In this document: positions 17,364 to 24,907 of the stretch, one piece after another
How positions within the stretch are numbered: position 1 is the first letter of the stretch
How the letters are laid out: each line of letters starts with the position of its first letter
DNA from: Rhodoblastus sp963804045
Lineage (GTDB): Bacteria > Pseudomonadota > Alphaproteobacteria > Rhizobiales > Beijerinckiaceae
Assembly: GCA_963804045.1 (NCBI GenBank)
Contig: CAWDOR010000033.1
Coordinates: forward strand, 1-64,000
Length of the DNA: 64,000 nucleotides
Reading direction: 5' to 3'
The notes under the pieces: model-generated
Told to the model about the DNA's origin: nothing
Database searches by the model: none
What the model saw: only the letters and a program-made list of their open reading frames with translations
Program-made: the position numbers and the translations under genes

Positions 17364-18809
17364 CTAATTTCCATATGCTTTGATGAACCGGCTGAGATTG
17401 AACTCGGCCGGATTCACCGCCGCCAGGACGATGGCGCCAGCCGCCGAATTGATGAGATCGTCATGCGAGCCGGGCGCATGGTCGATGCTGTCGCGCCCAC
17501 CGCGCGCCGTGCGACGTTCAAGATTGCAAAGCTGCGTCGTCAGCCGCTTGTTATCGAGCAATTCGACGCGGCGGCTGTTCATGAGCGGCAACAATTCCCT
17601 GTAGATGTCGCTGCGGACCCGCTCGCTGATGTCGTAGGTAATTCCCTTGTTTTGGAATTGCTCGCGGACGAATTCGCCGCCCCATCGGTCGCCCGTCACG
17701 CGCGACAAACCATAAAGGGCGAGGACTGCCGCAAAATCGGCAACAACACCTTCAGGCGAAAACGGCGGCTTCACTTCGCGGACAAGATCGAGAACGCCTG
17801 TGTCGCCTTCGCAATGCGCAATCGCCAGCGTCATGGCGTCGGTGCCAGAACCGCCGGCAGGGTCAACAAAGGCGACGTATTGAGCCGGGGTTGCCCTCGC
17901 GTCGCTGCTGACGACCGGCGGAAGTTCGAACCGGCCGGGCACAACCGCCGCGTCAACAACATCAGGGTTGATGAACGTCTCAACGTCCTGCCGGAATTCG
18001 CCGCCATATTCAGCCGCCGCACTCGCAGCATCGCGAGAATAGGCGCGATCAACGACGGATTGCGGCAGTCCGGGGTTCATCGTCCGCGACGCAGCTTTTG
18101 CGACCAAAACGAGCGCATCACCCGCCGCGCCGTAATCGCGCTTGAACGTCTGCCAGACCTCGCCGGATTTCGCATAGGGTGAAGTGATCGCCGCCAGCAA
18201 GCCGCCCGTTGTCGCCAGCATGGGGCGCGCGGCGTTCAAAATCTCGGCGTCAGGGTTTGCGGAATTATCGGAGCGCCAAAAGGCGATTTCGTCGCAGATA
18301 ATGGCGACAGCCGTCCCGCCGCGAATAGTCCGAAAACTCGCCGGCCTGCATTCAAGATCAACGCGCGTCGAAAGCGATATCGTGTCGGTCGTCTGGCCCG
18401 TCACCAGCTTCTTGAGCGCGGCGACGTTGGCGTAAATACCGTCGAGATATTGAAAGCACTTCTGCGCCTGATAGAGCGACGCCGAGATGATCGGAAGTGA
18501 GGCGCGTTCGCCCGGCGCCAGAATGTCCGACCAATCGACCAGAGACGCGATATAGGCGGCAAGGACGGCAATCGCGCGGGTCTTGCCGCCACGCCTGCCC
18601 ACAATGGCCCACAACTCTTCGCAGCGTGTCCTTGGCTCATAGTCGCGGCCCGTCAGTTCGCGGAATATCTCGCGCTCCGGTTCCGTCAATTCCTCGCCCA
18701 TGACAGCTATCAGCAGCACACGCCACGCCGCCCAAGAATCGCCCGGCAGGATCGCCCCGAATATGTCGGGATGCTCCAAGGCGTCGCGCATGGACATGAG
18801 GGCCTTCAC
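17364..18809 (-). CDS. terL: Phage terminase large subunit
   Basis: 481 aa. ATPase motor: variant Walker A GRRGGKT at residues 71-77, Walker B VAIICDE at about 168-174 (catalytic glutamate 174), coupling-motif region ATTGGLLAAITSP. Nuclease domain: VAFVDPAGGSGTDAMTLAI (first catalytic aspartate) and SHDDLINSAAGAI near the C terminus (last acidic pair). The protein packages DNA into phage heads and cuts it at headful or cos sites. All catalytic motifs look intact although its putative small-subunit partner upstream has an in-frame stop. The ATG at 18809 overlaps the end of that gene by four bases. Confidence 0.92.
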   Translation of the reverse strand: MKALMSMRDALEHPDIFGAILPGDSWAAWRVLLIAVMGEELTEPEREIFRELTGRDYEPRTRCEELWAIVGRRGGKTRAIAVLAAYIASLVDWSDILAPGERASLPIISASLYQAQKCFQYLDGIYANVAALKKLVTGQTTDTISLSTRVDLECRPASFRTIRGGTAVAIICDEIAFWRSDNSANPDAEILNAARPMLATTGGLLAAITSPYAKSGEVWQTFKRDYGAAGDALVLVAKAASRTMNPGLPQSVVDRAYSRDAASAAAEYGGEFRQDVETFINPDVVDAAVVPGRFELPPVVSSDARATPAQYVAFVDPAGGSGTDAMTLAIAHCEGDTGVLDLVREVKPPFSPEGVVADFAAVLALYGLSRVTGDRWGGEFVREQFQNKGITYDISERVRSDIYRELLPLMNSRRVELLDNKRLTTQLCNLERRTARGGRDSIDHAPGSHDDLINSAAGAIVLAAVNPAEFNLSRFIKAYGN

Positions 18810-19225
18810 GCCTTGCCCCCCTTGTTCAGGGACGCGGCGATATCGGCAAGGCTTGGCGTGATATCGCGCTTTACGCGATCAAGGCCGATGCTCTCGGCAA
18901 TCCGGCGCAGGTGGCTGGAAACGCGCGCCAGTGCGTCAACGTTCACTTCCTTTCCGAGGGCTAGCTCGCCCTCCAGCCGCTCGCATTCCACGGTGAGGGC
19001 CGCAGCCCGGCGGATAAGCGAAAGCTTCATTTCCGGCATGGTCTCGAGGCCGCCAGCGTCGTCGGCGAACAGCGCAACCAAATCACGATAGCGGCGGGCC
19101 CAAGGCGTCCGCCCGTCAACATCCGCCCATAGCGCTTTTGTGCTGACTCAATTCTTCAGCCGGGCGTTGGTGACCTTGCTGCGAGCGGTCGGCCTGAGCG
19201 TTTCGAGGTGTGCGGATTTTGGCAT
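18806..19225 (-). pseudogene. Small-terminase-like gene with an in-frame TGA at codon 26
   Basis: The frame opened by the ATG at 19225 reads MPKSAHLETLRPTARSKVTN for 25 codons, meets TGA at 19148-19150, and continues without shift as VSTKALWADVDGRTPWARRYRDLVALFADD through to 18806. The N-terminal SKVTN and the DGRT-W-RRYRDL block are what I recall from small proteins placed just before TerL in alphaproteobacterial prophages, so the stop seems to fall inside one ancestral protein of 139 aa. Restart from the TTG at 19081 would give 91 aa without the N-terminal part. Either the gene is inactive or the stop is bypassed; sequencing error is also possible. Confidence 0.7.
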
Positions 19226-19463
19226 ATTTTTACCCGGTTGTTACCCGAACAAAAATATCACAGACGGAACCATTTTAACAGATTGACAAAGCGAGACAAT
19301 TACAGACAGAGCGGCTGTTGTCTTATCAGGTGCGGCGTTCGCGAAGGCATCGGAAGGGTCTGCGAGTCTCGCGTGGCATCTTGCCGGAATGAAAAAACCA
19401 GCGGGGAGCGTGTTTCAATCGCCGCCCTTTCCCCTCACACATATGCAGTTCATTTCGATCAAG

Positions 19464-19562
19464 CGAACAAAGCGAACATTTACGAACAATGTTCCGACAT
19501 GTTCGGGCGAACAGAACGAACAAACCCCTATAAAAGGGTTTGTTTGTTCGCCTGTTTGTTCG
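19464..19562. repeat. Iteron-like CGAACA cluster, candidate replication origin
   Basis: CGAACA occurs at 19464, 19473, 19483, 19508 and 19517 and its complement TGTTCG at 19500, 19545 and 19557; a ninth copy lies at 19246. The first three are spaced 9-10 bp apart. A 10-base inverted pairing (GAACAAACCC with GGGTTTGTTT-type arms) brackets the AT-rich CTATAAAA at 19527-19534. The cluster fills the AT-richer 338-bp gap 19226-19563, directly beyond the stop of the RepA-like helicase gene. It may be the element's origin or an operator array; I see no other gene in the gap. Confidence 0.5.
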
Positions 19563-19563
19563 C

Positions 19564-20679
19564 CTATACGATCCATGCGAAAGGCTCCCAGACTGCAACA
19601 CGGTTCGCCGCTATCAGGGCTTCATGGGCGCGCTGGAAAGCAACCTGCTTCGCTCGGGCCTCATTGGAGCCGGAAACGCCAAGCCGATAGGCATAATCTC
19701 GCCATTGGTCGGTCGTGACGGATTTGACGCCGGCAGGGATATGGTTTGATGCTGGCGGGATTGCTCCACATTCGCCCAAAGCTTCATTCAAGGCCCGCAG
19801 GGCGATCTGTGCGCCCTTAGTCAGCTTTGCGCCCTTACCTTCCTTGCCCTCGACGGCGGCGCCTTCAACGGGCTGAATAACGCAAGAGGTGATCGCGTCG
19901 CCGTCCGCGTCAATCCCGATTTCGATCTGTTCCAACTTGCTGACGAATTGCAGGCCTGGCGCGCCGTCCTTGGCCAGTTCCAGTTCAGCGATAACTTGGT
20001 CGGCGGCGTCGCGCTTGACGCTGATCTGAACATCAAGCGCGCCGATCAGGCTGGAATGGCCGCGCGGTCTGTCGCCTCCATGTCCGCAATGGTGAACAAT
20101 GACGACAAGGCAGTCGAAGGCGTCGCGGATCGCGTCGGCGGCGCGCACATAATTCGCCATGTCCTCGTCAGATGATTCCGAGCCCTGCAAGCTCCGGTTC
20201 AGCGTGTCGACGACGACGACTGCCGGGATTTGCTCGGCGACCTGTTCACGGATCGCGGCGACGAATGCCGGCCCGTCAGCGACAAGGTTTAAGCCTTCCG
20301 CCATGAGGTGGAACGCGGCGCTGGCGCCTTCGGACATTTTGGCTTGCCGGAATGCCTCGACGCGCGCCTTAAAGCCCTGGCACCCCTCAAGCGCGGCATA
20401 GACGACGCTGCCGCCTTGGACGCGATGGCCTCGATACATCCAACCGAGCGCGACGTGCATCATGAGGTCGAAGACATAGAAGCTTTTTCCGCATTTCGGC
20501 GGCCCCCACACCACGACGAGGCCGACGCGCGGGAGAAAGCCTTTGATGCGATAGGCAGACGTTTCGTCGGCCCTGATCTTGTCGAACGGCATGAGCCGGA
20601 AACGCTTCTTCCCCGGCTTATGCCGTTCGGGGGGAATTCCTGGCGGTTCGTAGTCGTCAAAGGGCGCTGTAAAGTTCAT
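19564..20679 (-). CDS. RepA-like AAA ATPase / replicative helicase
   Basis: 371 aa from the ATG at 20679; the longer frame upstream is in the coding region of another gene and is rejected. RecA-fold ATPase of the AAA_25/RepA type: Walker A GPPKCGKS at residues 59-66, AALEG after strand 2, Walker B VVVVD at about 154-158 with TLNRSL, and the sensor-like VIVHHCGHGG. A C-terminal winged-helix-like part (QWRDYAYRLGVSG) may bind DNA. RSF1010 RepA-type proteins are hexameric helicases that open an origin, consistent with the iteron-like repeats next to its stop. Overlaps the preceding gene by four bases. Confidence 0.82.
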   Translation of the reverse strand: MNFTAPFDDYEPPGIPPERHKPGKKRFRLMPFDKIRADETSAYRIKGFLPRVGLVVVWGPPKCGKSFYVFDLMMHVALGWMYRGHRVQGGSVVYAALEGCQGFKARVEAFRQAKMSEGASAAFHLMAEGLNLVADGPAFVAAIREQVAEQIPAVVVVDTLNRSLQGSESSDEDMANYVRAADAIRDAFDCLVVIVHHCGHGGDRPRGHSSLIGALDVQISVKRDAADQVIAELELAKDGAPGLQFVSKLEQIEIGIDADGDAITSCVIQPVEGAAVEGKEGKGAKLTKGAQIALRALNEALGECGAIPPASNHIPAGVKSVTTDQWRDYAYRLGVSGSNEARAKQVAFQRAHEALIAANRVAVWEPFAWIV

Positions 20680-20915
20680 TCGGCGGCCTCGCGGAATCCC
20701 GCCGGCTGATCGTCGAGCGCTTCGAGTTCGTTGAAATAGCGGATAGCCGCCTTGAGATATTCGGCGGCGGCCTTGAGGTTGTAGCGGATCAATGCCGGGT
20801 TTTTCAGGCCGGCATATACTGGAACTTGCGCCGCGTAATTTGCAGCGAGACCAGAACAGTCGGCGATGTTTTCTAACAGCAAGACGTGGCAATCGTGTCG
20901 GGCGGCGTCAATCAT
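20676..20915 (-). CDS. Small hypothetical protein upstream of the helicase
   Basis: 79 aa (MIDAARHDCHVLLLENIADC...), helical, with NLKAAAEYLKAAIRYFNELEAL. ATGA overlap with the helicase gene and 8-base overlap with the gene before it argue that it is translated. No family recognised. Confidence 0.6.
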   Translation of the reverse strand: MIDAARHDCHVLLLENIADCSGLAANYAAQVPVYAGLKNPALIRYNLKAAAEYLKAAIRYFNELEALDDQPAGFREAAE

Positions 20916-21144
20916 GAGCGCCCCCCGTCCTATCGATCAAGCGGGGTCCGTATTTGGTCCATTCGCGAGCCGCAGCGAGCGCGTCAGAGCGAGTAAACCC
21001 TGACCAGACAATCATCGCGGCCCCATCCTTGTCGACGAAATCGAGCCAGAACATACGGCAGCCGCGATGTTCGCCACGGCTGACGATGCCGGTTTCAAGA
21101 AGCACATGTTCCAAGGGCGGCGGAATCGGAATGATGTCGCTCAT
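20908..21144 (-). CDS. Small hypothetical protein
   Basis: 78 aa (MSDIIPIPPPLEHVLLETG...), with RMFWLDFVDKDGAAMIVWSGFTRSDALAAAREW, a compact alpha/beta pattern with an internal duplicated hydrophobic core. Tight overlaps on both sides. Unknown function. Confidence 0.6.
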   Translation of the reverse strand: MSDIIPIPPPLEHVLLETGIVSRGEHRGCRMFWLDFVDKDGAAMIVWSGFTRSDALAAAREWTKYGPRLIDRTGGAHD

Positions 21145-21455
21145 GCGCGCAAATCTCCCTTGGCAAGGAGATCGAGCACGGCGCCGATAATGCCAGACGG
21201 CTCGCCCTGACTGTCTCGCGTGACAGCGGCGCGGATAGCTTCCGCCGGCACGCCATGTTGCAGGCTGATCGACAAGCAGACGGCGGCGTCGCGAGCGTCA
21301 GCGGCTAATTGCGATTGAGCTTTTGCACATTCGATAAAAACTTCGGCCACGTCGCCGCTGTTGAAACGGCCGATGCCGGCGGTGTAGCCAAGCCCACGGA
21401 ATTCAAACTCGCGAATTTCATGCGGGCGGCGATTTGGAAGGCGGAGGCGGTTCAT
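21141..21455 (-). CDS. TSCPD-domain protein (ribonucleotide reductase C-terminal-like)
   Basis: 104 aa. The sequence RRPHEIREFEFRGLGYTAGIGRF, VAEVFIECAKAQSQLAADARDAAVCLSISLQHGVPAEAIRAAVTR and PSGIIGAVLDLL follows the TSCPD domain that is found as the tail of class II ribonucleotide reductases and as stand-alone proteins in alphaproteobacterial phages. As a stand-alone it has no cysteine pair for catalysis; a regulatory or structural nucleotide-metabolism role is possible. It sits in the replication block, between regulatory and helicase genes. Confidence 0.7.
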   Translation of the reverse strand: MNRLRLPNRRPHEIREFEFRGLGYTAGIGRFNSGDVAEVFIECAKAQSQLAADARDAAVCLSISLQHGVPAEAIRAAVTRDSQGEPSGIIGAVLDLLAKGDLRA

Positions 21456-21664
21456 TGCGCCACCTCCAAACCGAAGGCGAGCGGCGCGACAATCATCGCG
21501 ATTTCACGCGACACGCCGCATTTGCGCGCAACAAAGGCCGCACGAATTTCTTGAAGTTTGCTGGCGTCTTGGGTAATCTCTGGATTGTTCGCCGCCAAGC
21601 AGAACACTTTTCCCAGAGCCCGGCCCGCTGCCAGCGAGGCCGGGCTCATCTTTTCCGTCATCAT
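21452..21664 (-). CDS. Small hypothetical protein
   Basis: 70 aa (MMTEKMSPASLAAGRALGKV...). Helical, with two cysteines. Its ATG overlaps the stop of the AlpA-like gene and its stop overlaps the TSCPD gene. No family recognised. Confidence 0.55.
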   Translation of the reverse strand: MMTEKMSPASLAAGRALGKVFCLAANNPEITQDASKLQEIRAAFVARKCGVSREIAMIVAPLAFGLEVAQ

Positions 21665-21918
21665 TCCGCAGCCGCCACCATAGGGTTGCGGCCCGCGATG
21701 CGCCGGCCAAGAGTTCGGCGACCAAAACCGAATTCGCGCGCGACCTGTTCGGCAGGCACGAAAGTTTCGATTTGGTCGTGATTGGAATCATGAGCGGCGA
21801 AGGCGCCGCCAACGGCGCTCGCCATCAAATTCCGTTTGTACTGCTCAAGTTCTGTGCGGCGCCAGAAAAGGCGTCCGCGCAAACGGATCGGAAGGGGAAA
21901 GCCAGGGTCGTTAGACAT
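21661..21918 (-). CDS. AlpA/excisionase-like DNA-binding protein
   Basis: 85 aa. The opening segment (DPGFPLPIRLRGRLFWRRTELEQYKRNLMA) matches the wing and last helix of AlpA/MerR-like excisionases, where GRLFW-R-ELE-YK is typical. A second helix-turn-helix-like stretch, FVPAEQVAREFGFGRRTLGRRIAGRN, follows. It is placed two genes from the integrase and heads the leftward replication operon, so it could be the recombination directionality factor, an activator of the operon, or both. Confidence 0.65.
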   Translation of the reverse strand: MSNDPGFPLPIRLRGRLFWRRTELEQYKRNLMASAVGGAFAAHDSNHDQIETFVPAEQVAREFGFGRRTLGRRIAGRNPMVAAAE

Positions 21919-21991
21919 TTCTTGCTCCGTCTAGAATTGACGCGAGCAAGATTTCACGGCGCAGCAGAAGGTTGAACCGGAAGGAAAACCG

Positions 21992-22780
21992 TTATGGGTC
22001 CGTTTTTCTTGCTTGGCTAGCTCGACGGTCCTTTATGGCGAGCTCCGCCATGTTTGTAGGACCAGACGATACTCCCAAAGTGATGAAGGCACTGTCTAGA
22101 AAGGCGAGAAACGGCCCGGCTTTTCCCGGTTCTTTGGCGCGCTTTGTGTTGCAAGCCCCGGCATAGGGCACCAAGGTTACCTTTTTCGCCTCACTTTTCC
22201 CGATGACTACAACGGTTGGCTCTTTGCCAGTTAAAACGGCGAAGGCATTCGCGAGCATTCGAGAGATGACTTGGTCCCGACGATGTTGAGGCGGTCCCTC
22301 ATCGATGGAATCGCTAATTTCCGCCGTGTCACACGCGGCGACAATCAAATGTAGGGACTCGATCAACGACGTTGAAACATTACTCTGCCTGAGAAGCGGC
22401 GGAAACTGCACTCGTAGTGCGCCCACGTTGAGTGGCGCTCTTGAATTAGCTAGCGCATCAATAGTCGGCTTGTGCAGAGTTTCCAGGCGATCCGCTAATA
22501 GCTGGCGTTTCTTGCCGGTCAACGCACGTGGTTTGCCGATTTTTTCGGCGATGCCAGATGCAAGCTTTTTGATAGCGGCAAGCTCCTTTTTTGTCGTCGC
22601 CGTATCGCAGTTTCGAAAGGCGAGGCGCGTCCTCTCGATTGGACGCTCGTCGGCCTGCATTACCAAGACGACGTGTTCAACAATCTCGTCAATTTGGTCC
22701 CGGTTTTGCGTAGCTATTTCGCTATACAATGCCTTCAGGCCGGCGCGTATTTCCCCGGCTGTGCGACGGCGCGCCTTCAT
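21992..22780 (-). CDS. Hypothetical protein next to integrase
   Basis: 262 aa from the ATG at 22780 (GAGGGG upstream), which directly follows the integrase stop. Basic N-terminus (MKARRRTAGEIRAGLKAL), mostly helical, with LTGKKRQLLADRLETLHKP and a C-terminal portion AFAVLTGKEPTVVVIGKSEAKKVTLVP. Rhizobial elements often have a protein of this size beside the integrase, but I recognise no domain. The gene has lower GC than the host genes around the element, in line with foreign origin. Confidence 0.65.
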   Translation of the reverse strand: MKARRRTAGEIRAGLKALYSEIATQNRDQIDEIVEHVVLVMQADERPIERTRLAFRNCDTATTKKELAAIKKLASGIAEKIGKPRALTGKKRQLLADRLETLHKPTIDALANSRAPLNVGALRVQFPPLLRQSNVSTSLIESLHLIVAACDTAEISDSIDEGPPQHRRDQVISRMLANAFAVLTGKEPTVVVIGKSEAKKVTLVPYAGACNTKRAKEPGKAGPFLAFLDSAFITLGVSSGPTNMAELAIKDRRASQARKTDP

Positions 22781-22781
22781 A

Positions 22782-24080
22782 TCAGCCCCTCGCGCTTGCC
22801 AGTTCGACGACATTCGCCGCAGGCTTGCCGCTCACGATTGAGTCCAGCTTTCGCGCCCAGGCCTCAAGCGCCGCGCGCTTCTCATCGGCGAACTTGTGGC
22901 GCTGATAAATCCCGACAATGCCGGCGCGCGAGCCCGATACGTGGCCAAGAACCGCCTCTGTCACTTCCAGCCGGACGCCAAGCTTTTGGAGATTGGTCGC
23001 GACCGTCCGGCGCAAATCGTGAAAGACCCAGTGCGGAATCTCTTGGGCCTCGTCGCCTTGTTCGGCCTGAACAAGCTCGGTCATGATGCGATCAATGTGC
23101 GCCTTGCCCTTGGAAAACCCGGAGACGGGACGCTCGCCGCTCGTTGTGAATAGAAACTCCGGCTCTTTGGTTTTTTCCCCTGGCTTTGGCTTTGCCGCGA
23201 TCTTGGGCAGGGATGCGACGATTTCCATTGCCTGTTCGGTCAACGGGATTTCATGCGCCTCCTTGGCCTTCATGCGGGCAGGGGGGAGAACCAGCAGTTT
23301 TTCGTCAGCGTCCAGTTCCGACCATTTAGCCTCGGCGATCTCGTCACGCCGCGCGCCGGTCAGCAGCAGCAGTTGACCAAGGCGCCCGAACGGCTGGCCG
23401 ACTTTCTCAAATGCCAACCAAGCCAGCCGGATTTCTTCATCCGACAAAACCCGCTCTCGCGAAGTCTCCGGCGTCGGCGCTTTCAATCCGGCACATGGGT
23501 TGCGATCGATGACGCCGCGCTCAAGCGCCCAATTGCACATGGTGCGCAAGGCGGCAAAGGTCCGGTTCGCTTGCACGGCGGCGCCGCGATCAATAACGGC
23601 GTCCAAAAGTTCATGAACTTCGGCGCGCGTCAGTTCGCCGAGTCGGCGCCCCCGCCACGGCGTCGCGACATTGTTATTGAGAATCCGCTCGTACTCTTTC
23701 CATGTCGTCTCTTTGCACTGGCGCTTGGCATATCGGTCCAGAAAGGAAGTGACGACTTTTTCAACCAGATCGGCGGCGGCCTTGGGTTTAGCCTTAGCGG
23801 TCTGCTTGGCGGCGACTTTCTCGGCGGCGGGATTTTCGCCCCGCGCGATCTTCACCAAGGCCTCACGGGCAAGGTCGCGGGCGTCGGGCAGGGGAATGGC
23901 GCCGCCGCCTATGGTCCATTTGCAGGGCTTGCCAAGGTGGCGATAGCGCAGCGCCCATGAAGTCGCGCCGGACGGTTGCAGCACATAATAGAGGCCGCCG
24001 ACTTTCCCGTCTGGAACCTCGCGCCGCGTCGCGCCAGCCTTTAAATTCTTGATTGCAATTTCCGTGAGCGCCTTCGCCAT
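22782..24080 (-). CDS. int: Tyrosine recombinase integrase (P4-type, DUF4102 N terminus)
   Basis: 432 aa from the ATG at 24080 (AGGTG upstream; a GTG three codons earlier is possible). N-terminal DUF4102-like arm domain: IKNLKAGATRREVPDGKVGGLYYVLQPSG, SWALRYRHLGKPCKWTIGG. Core-binding domain about residues 95-190. Catalytic domain: LLTGARRDEIAEAKW (Arg), HDLRRTVATNLQKLGV (His-x-x-Arg), LGHVSGSRAGIVGIYQRH (His and nucleophile Tyr). Such integrases target tRNA 3' ends. The gene lies 200 bp inside the right repeat and clearly belongs to the tRNA-Trp element. Confidence 0.95.
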   Translation of the reverse strand: MAKALTEIAIKNLKAGATRREVPDGKVGGLYYVLQPSGATSWALRYRHLGKPCKWTIGGGAIPLPDARDLAREALVKIARGENPAAEKVAAKQTAKAKPKAAADLVEKVVTSFLDRYAKRQCKETTWKEYERILNNNVATPWRGRRLGELTRAEVHELLDAVIDRGAAVQANRTFAALRTMCNWALERGVIDRNPCAGLKAPTPETSRERVLSDEEIRLAWLAFEKVGQPFGRLGQLLLLTGARRDEIAEAKWSELDADEKLLVLPPARMKAKEAHEIPLTEQAMEIVASLPKIAAKPKPGEKTKEPEFLFTTSGERPVSGFSKGKAHIDRIMTELVQAEQGDEAQEIPHWVFHDLRRTVATNLQKLGVRLEVTEAVLGHVSGSRAGIVGIYQRHKFADEKRAALEAWARKLDSIVSGKPAANVVELASARG

Positions 24081-24096
24081 CGGGAGCACCTGTCAT

Positions 24097-24179
24097 GTTA
24101 CCCGACCGCTCTGGAGCAGCGGTCTCGAACTGGGGTAACAGACAGGGTAACAAAAAATGCCCGTCTTGGAGTGTTACCC
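24097..24179. promoter_or_regulatory. Candidate integrase arm-type sites, right end (GGGTAAC/GTTACCC)
   Basis: Four copies of one heptamer lie between the integrase start and the right repeat: GTTACCC at 24097-24103, GGGTAAC at 24133-24139 and 24145-24151, GTTACCC at 24173-24179. The second and third, and the left-end pair, are followed by similar A-rich sequence. Their overlap with the int promoter suggests integrase autoregulation as well. Confidence 0.5.
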
Positions 24180-24281
24180 CATGTCCTAGACATTAGCGGA
24201 CATTGCGACGAAAGCAAGGTGAAATATGTGGATTATCAACAGGCGTTGTCCGGTTCTGTCCTGCCGTGTCCTATAAATTAT

Positions 24282-24331
24282 CCGGTCTCCAAAACCGGGT
24301 GTCGTCGGTTCGAACCCGGCCACTCCTGCCA
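24282..24331 (+). repeat. attR: right 50-bp attachment repeat (tRNA-Trp 3' fragment)
   Basis: Perfect copy of 8820-8869, from the anticodon stem to the CCA end. It lacks the 5' half of a tRNA and is not a gene. It defines the right end of the element. Confidence 0.95.
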
Positions 24332-24370
24332 TTCCCCTGCAATCGCGGCCTTGCGGCAAAGCTTCGGAAA

Positions 24371-24907
24371 TCAATAGGCGCTCTGCGGCCTGAGGCGGGC
24401 TCCGGCGTTGCGGGGGCGCGCCGTTTCGCCGCCTCTTTCGACCCGGCCCGCCGAGAGCACGGCGGTTTTGAACTGGTCGAACCCCTCGCGAATATTGGCG
24501 GCGGCCAGGTCGAGATTATGCAGGGCGCGCTCGCGATTGGACATGTCCGCGGCTTGGGCGAGGCGAAACATGTCGAAGGCGACGGCCAGCGTGTTGGTCG
24601 CCGTCGCCAGTTGCGGCGCCAGAGCCGGAAAATACAGCCCGACCAGAATGTTCAGTTCGGCGACGTCGGCATTGAGCGGCGCCAGTTCCTGGCCCAGGCA
24701 GGGGAAGACCTTCATCTGGCTCTGATCGTAGCGCGCCCGGAAAAAGCTGGAGCCATCGACGAAGGTTTTTTCCGCCATGCGGTAAAGCTCTTCGGCCTTC
24801 TGGCTGCGCAACCACAACCTCTCGCGCGAAATGGAGATGAAATAGGTCGCTGCGGCCGAGCCGGCCACCACGCATAGCATAGCTGTGAAGATTAAGACCG
24901 GATTCAT
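24371..24907 (-). CDS. Hypothetical membrane-anchored protein
   Basis: 178 aa from the ATG at 24907 (GGAGAG upstream). One N-terminal TM helix (MNPVLIFTAMLCVVAGSAAATYFI) anchors a helical domain that should face the periplasm; RERLWLRSQKAEELYRMAEKTFVDG and NLDLAAANIREGFDQFKTAVLSAG are its clearest helices. It is the first host gene beyond the element. The layout resembles a receptor sensor half without a signalling domain, but no family is recognised. Confidence 0.65.
   Translation of the reverse strand: MNPVLIFTAMLCVVAGSAAATYFISISRERLWLRSQKAEELYRMAEKTFVDGSSFFRARYDQSQMKVFPCLGQELAPLNADVAELNILVGLYFPALAPQLATATNTLAVAFDMFRLAQAADMSNRERALHNLDLAAANIREGFDQFKTAVLSAGRVERGGETARPRNAGARLRPQSAY

Larger units (their letters stand above)
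8820..24331. mobile_element. 15.5-kb integrated phage-like element in tRNA-Trp
   Basis: The region is bounded by perfect 50-bp direct repeats of the tRNA-Trp 3' end. Inside are an integrase next to the right repeat, an AlpA-like protein, a RepA-like helicase, iteron-like repeats, TerL, a small-terminase-like gene with an in-frame stop, a tape-measure-like protein with a hydrolase domain, two XRE regulators and a secreted cargo protein. Most genes run leftward in overlapping (ATGA) chains; two short rightward blocks (9213-9894, 11841-13642) interrupt them. No portal, capsid, protease, tail tube or lysis holin was recognised, so it is either a decayed prophage or a satellite. The ends are firm; the biological class is inference. 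Confidence 0.92.

Noticed and set aside
19226..19563. CRISPR-like array
   Set aside because: The CGAACA units are only 6 bp, occur in both orientations, and have no uniform spacers; an iteron or operator array fits better.
24282..24331. Possible second tRNA-Trp gene
   Set aside because: Only the 3' part is present; there is no acceptor 5' strand or D arm. It is the right att repeat.
8820..24331. Gene transfer agent cluster
   Set aside because: An integrase, att repeats and a replication helicase are present while portal, capsid and tail genes are missing, the opposite of a gene transfer agent.
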